Below are positions 61,216 through 64,000 of a stretch of DNA of 64,000 nucleotides, piece after piece; the first letter of the stretch is position 1, and every line of letters begins with the position of its first letter. The position numbers were made by a program, and so were the translations under genes. Origin of the DNA: Mesaphorura yosii (Eukaryota > Arthropoda > Collembola > Poduromorpha > Tullbergiidae); the NCBI GenBank assembly GCA_009869945.1, contig WIXG01000332.1, positions 1 to 64,000 on the forward strand. The letters run 5' to 3'. The notes beneath the pieces were generated by a model, which had not been told where the DNA came from, ran no database searches, and saw nothing but the letters and a program-made list of their open reading frames with translations.

Positions 61216-64000
61216 GTAAGTGTTTATGTTTGTGTTGTCTTTCTGGAGATATTCTTGGACAAGATGAATTTGTGGCAACAATACGATTACGATACAGAGT
61301 TGGATGATCTTCCGCTGAACCAGCATTTCAACTTCAATCCGCGTTAACACCAGCGCACTCGATGATGATGAGACGTCGTATCGTGTTCTTTTTGTATGCA
61401 CAGATGCGGACATTCGTTTCGTATTCATTGCGGGGAAGAACAGACTCCAATGAATTGTTGCATGTCATTCACCTCTTCCCCATATTTATTTACATTATGA
61501 GTGGCATGGCTAGCTGTTTACGGAAAGGCGAGTGCGAGACAAGACGTTGGGCAAGAAATGCTTGTGGAAATGGAATCGGGTTGACGTCATTGACATAAAT
61601 CCTGCAAAACGGGGAAAAGAAACCAAACAAAACAAAGCCAAAATGAGATTTAATCCCAAATCAACCATGATCGAGTTTAAATATTTAAATTCCAGACTTT
61701 GGAGTTGAAGTATTCGGTCTCCGTCTGACAGATTCTATACGCGAAATGACGCCCTGAATTATGATAGCTTGCCCTGATTACTCTAAAGCAATTCACTCCA
61801 ACTCAGTTCGCATTGGCATGGACGCGCGCGACACGATTTGCGGTTGCACAACAATTAAAGCAGAAATTACAGGTGTTGTGAGAACTGAAGATGTGCAGGT
61901 GCACTTGATTGAGAAGTGAGTCACACGAAACAGGATCGACGGGAAATGCTATTCTCGTTTGCTTTGCACTTTACACAGACTTGTAATTGTGCTGCCGGCT
62001 GATTCAATGCAATTTTCTAATGAAAGGAGCAGCGCATCAACAATGCGAGCTTTCATTCCGCTGCTCCGCGCACTGTTGGTAGGGTTCGTGTGACGTGATT
62101 TCAATTGGCTTCAGTTTGACCCACTTCGGCGGCGTACAGCGTTCGTACGCACACCTGAGCTAAGCTCGAGAGCGTGAAACCACATTCATTCGCCTCTTGC
62201 GGTCGTTCTTATTGTGACAACACAATGAAACCAAACCCTGTGTGCTTTTGACTTTTGTCGTGTCATTTGATCTTGTTTCGAAATCCAAGAATTTGGCTAA
62301 CAGTCTTCTCACTCCCACCCGCATTGCCAAGCAGCGGCACGGGTACGATAAGTCAATGCTAGAAAAGTACGTTGACGCTGACGTCAAACCCCACTCAAAG
62401 AAGTCTTACAAAAATGGAGCAGAACAAATTCGAAGTTTTCAACTTTGTATAAAATGTGAGGGACCCGTGTTCTTAATTTTTCGGCACGTGCGAGATTTGG
62501 CAAGCCGTCTGATTCTTGCTCGAAATCGGACGTTGTAAAACGAAAGCTGAGCTCGAGCAGAGACGATTTAAGTAGAATACTGCTAAGCAACTAGATTCTT
62601 ATTATGTTAGATGACTTCATCTTCATTTTCCAAACACGCAGGAAATATTTATAAATATATATTAAATCATTTTTCGTAAAACGCTTGGGCAATTTGGATT
62701 TCCTGCCTGTGAGTGCCTTCAAAATGGCTGACAAGTAACGGTGACACCATTTCCGTTAATTTAGATAGTAAGTAATTTCACTCGCATCGTACAGTTCCAA
62801 GAAATTGAGGTCTAGCGCAATTAACCTGAAAGGTTTCATCCGATTTAATTGAGTAAGTTGAAATAAATGCCTCACAATACTGGAAGCAGAATAAAATAAC
62901 ACGTGGAGTCGTAGAGATTTCGCTTGTTGACAAACAAAGCGTACATTTCTCTCGAGAGAAAGCAATAAAGCTACTTTCCTGCTATAAAGAGAAGCCACAT
63001 GAACGTGGCTCTTTCATCAGGACGTATTTTGTGAACTATGTGCTACACGAATGGTTTTCAGAGTGAAAACACGCATAATGAAGAGAAAACTTGGCACGCG
63101 TACGCGTCATCATCAACCTCACTCAGCCAACCGACAACTGAGTTGGCTGTTGTTGACCTTCTTTCCTCCGCTTCATTCATGAATTCGTATTTTTATTCAT
63201 CAATGAAATGGATTGTTTGAAGTTAATCGACATTACTCAATTCAAATTTTAGAGCCAAGACCCTCCACATCCTTTCCGAGTGGGCTCGCAGTCTCGAAGG
63301 ACGTGTTCATTTCAAACTGAAAATATTTTCTTGTGTAAAGAGACGCGCCTTGCGTTTGAAGCATCTCATTAGATAAAAAGCAATGAAACCTCACTTGGCT
63401 TGGCTTTCAGAGTCGATTACTGTAAATTAACAAATAAAAGATGCAAATCGAGTCGACATTCGTCTTCGCACTCAGTCGTCCCTCGATGCTATCGCATTTG
63501 TATGTCGACACCGTCTGGATCTATTTTATGCGCGATTGGGCAACACTTCTTCGTCTTCTTCACGATCACGCGGCAGGATGCTGCATTTTCTTCACAACTG
63601 TTCAGTTTCTGGAAAGATTTTGCCCACTTTTCTTTGTTTCTGGAATTGCGTTATAAAAGTCTGAGAAAACATGTTTTCAAGGGAAAATATTTCTATTTTA
63701 AGGTGAAACCCGAAGCTATTTCTGACTCAGTTCTCGCGTCGTCGGGCTCCTTCCATTTCAATTTCGGCAGCTAAATACGCAGGGCACACGCGCTGTGTGA
63801 TCTGTGATCTCATTATGCCAACACATGTGTGATGCATCCCTCTGAAAAATTTCCAAGCTCTCATTTCCACGCCTGCATGCATTTTGAGTTCTTGAAGGCC
63901 AGACTTGCAGAATGCATTCCGATTCCCTTGCACGATTGCCACCACCGACGATGAACGATGAGCTACATAAAATATGTGTGCAGTCTGCTCATGGACGGCA
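61216..64000. other. Right edge, probable RhoGAP intron
   Basis: The last 2.8 kb follows a RhoGAP exon that ends with a GTAAGT donor, so it should be intron. I searched for the next RhoGAP segment, with its arginine finger, and did not find it. Other open frames (up to about 124 codons near 63400-63774) show no domain. Confidence 0.45.

Noticed and set aside
63400-63774. Plus-strand open frame of 124 codons near the right edge, tested as the next RhoGAP exon
   Set aside because: It lacks the arginine-finger segment and the rest of the RhoGAP pattern, and no acceptor in the right phase was seen.
1-64000. tRNA, rRNA and endogenous retrovirus signatures
   Set aside because: No convincing tRNA B-box/cloverleaf, rRNA core sequence, reverse transcriptase, capsid or envelope motif was found.

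Overview
This is eukaryotic, animal nuclear DNA. Every confident gene is split by GT-AG introns, most of them 50-100 bases (longer in the harmonin and RhoGAP genes), and the proteins belong to animal families: phospholipase D1, SLC25A15, MICU3, harmonin, a FASTK-RAP protein, ODAD4/TTC25 and a RhoGAP. The compact introns, AT-rich intergenic DNA and gene set suggest a small-intron invertebrate, probably an arthropod. The species cannot be fixed from the sequence. I saw no tRNA, rRNA, CRISPR array, operon or retroviral element.

Layout. The left 3.1 kb holds the N-terminal half of a PLD1-like phospholipase D on the minus strand, running off the left edge. At 5.9-7.2 kb lies a complete mitochondrial ornithine carrier on the plus strand. 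At 7.7-12.5 kb there are two minus-strand genes: an unrecognised 150-residue protein cut into nine tiny exons, and a MICU3-like regulator of the mitochondrial calcium uniporter with a probable cassette exon. At 13.3-14.5 kb is a small acidic plus-strand protein whose first intron carries what looks like a Tc1/mariner HTH remnant on the other strand. At 16.8-18.9 kb is a gene joining a pogo/CENP-B-type DNA-binding domain to a long acidic tail, with no DDE catalytic domain. At 19.4-30.7 kb a harmonin (USH1C-like) scaffold gene fills the minus strand in 12 coding exons.

About 8 kb without recognisable genes follows. A FASTK/RAP mitochondrial RNA protein (plus, 38.7-41.1 kb) and a short ODAD4/TTC25 outer-dynein-arm docking protein (minus, 41.3-43.0 kb) then lie tail to tail. 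From 43 kb to the right edge the sequence is mostly non-coding. The clear exception is two exons of a RhoGAP gene at 52.8 and 61.2 kb, joined in phase across an 8.3-kb intron; the gene runs off the right edge. A possible earlier exon, a signal-peptide-like open exon and a block of cysteine-rich open frames are reported as uncertain.

The genes do not form a pathway. Three encode mitochondrial proteins (ornithine carrier, MICU3, FASTK-RAP) and two relate to actin- or cilia-based structures (harmonin, ODAD4), but neighbouring animal genes are usually unrelated. The exon models were built by reading splice sites and checking that reading phase is kept; for the ornithine carrier, the nine-exon gene, MICU3, the psq gene, harmonin, FASTK-RAP and ODAD4 the summed coding length is an exact multiple of three.
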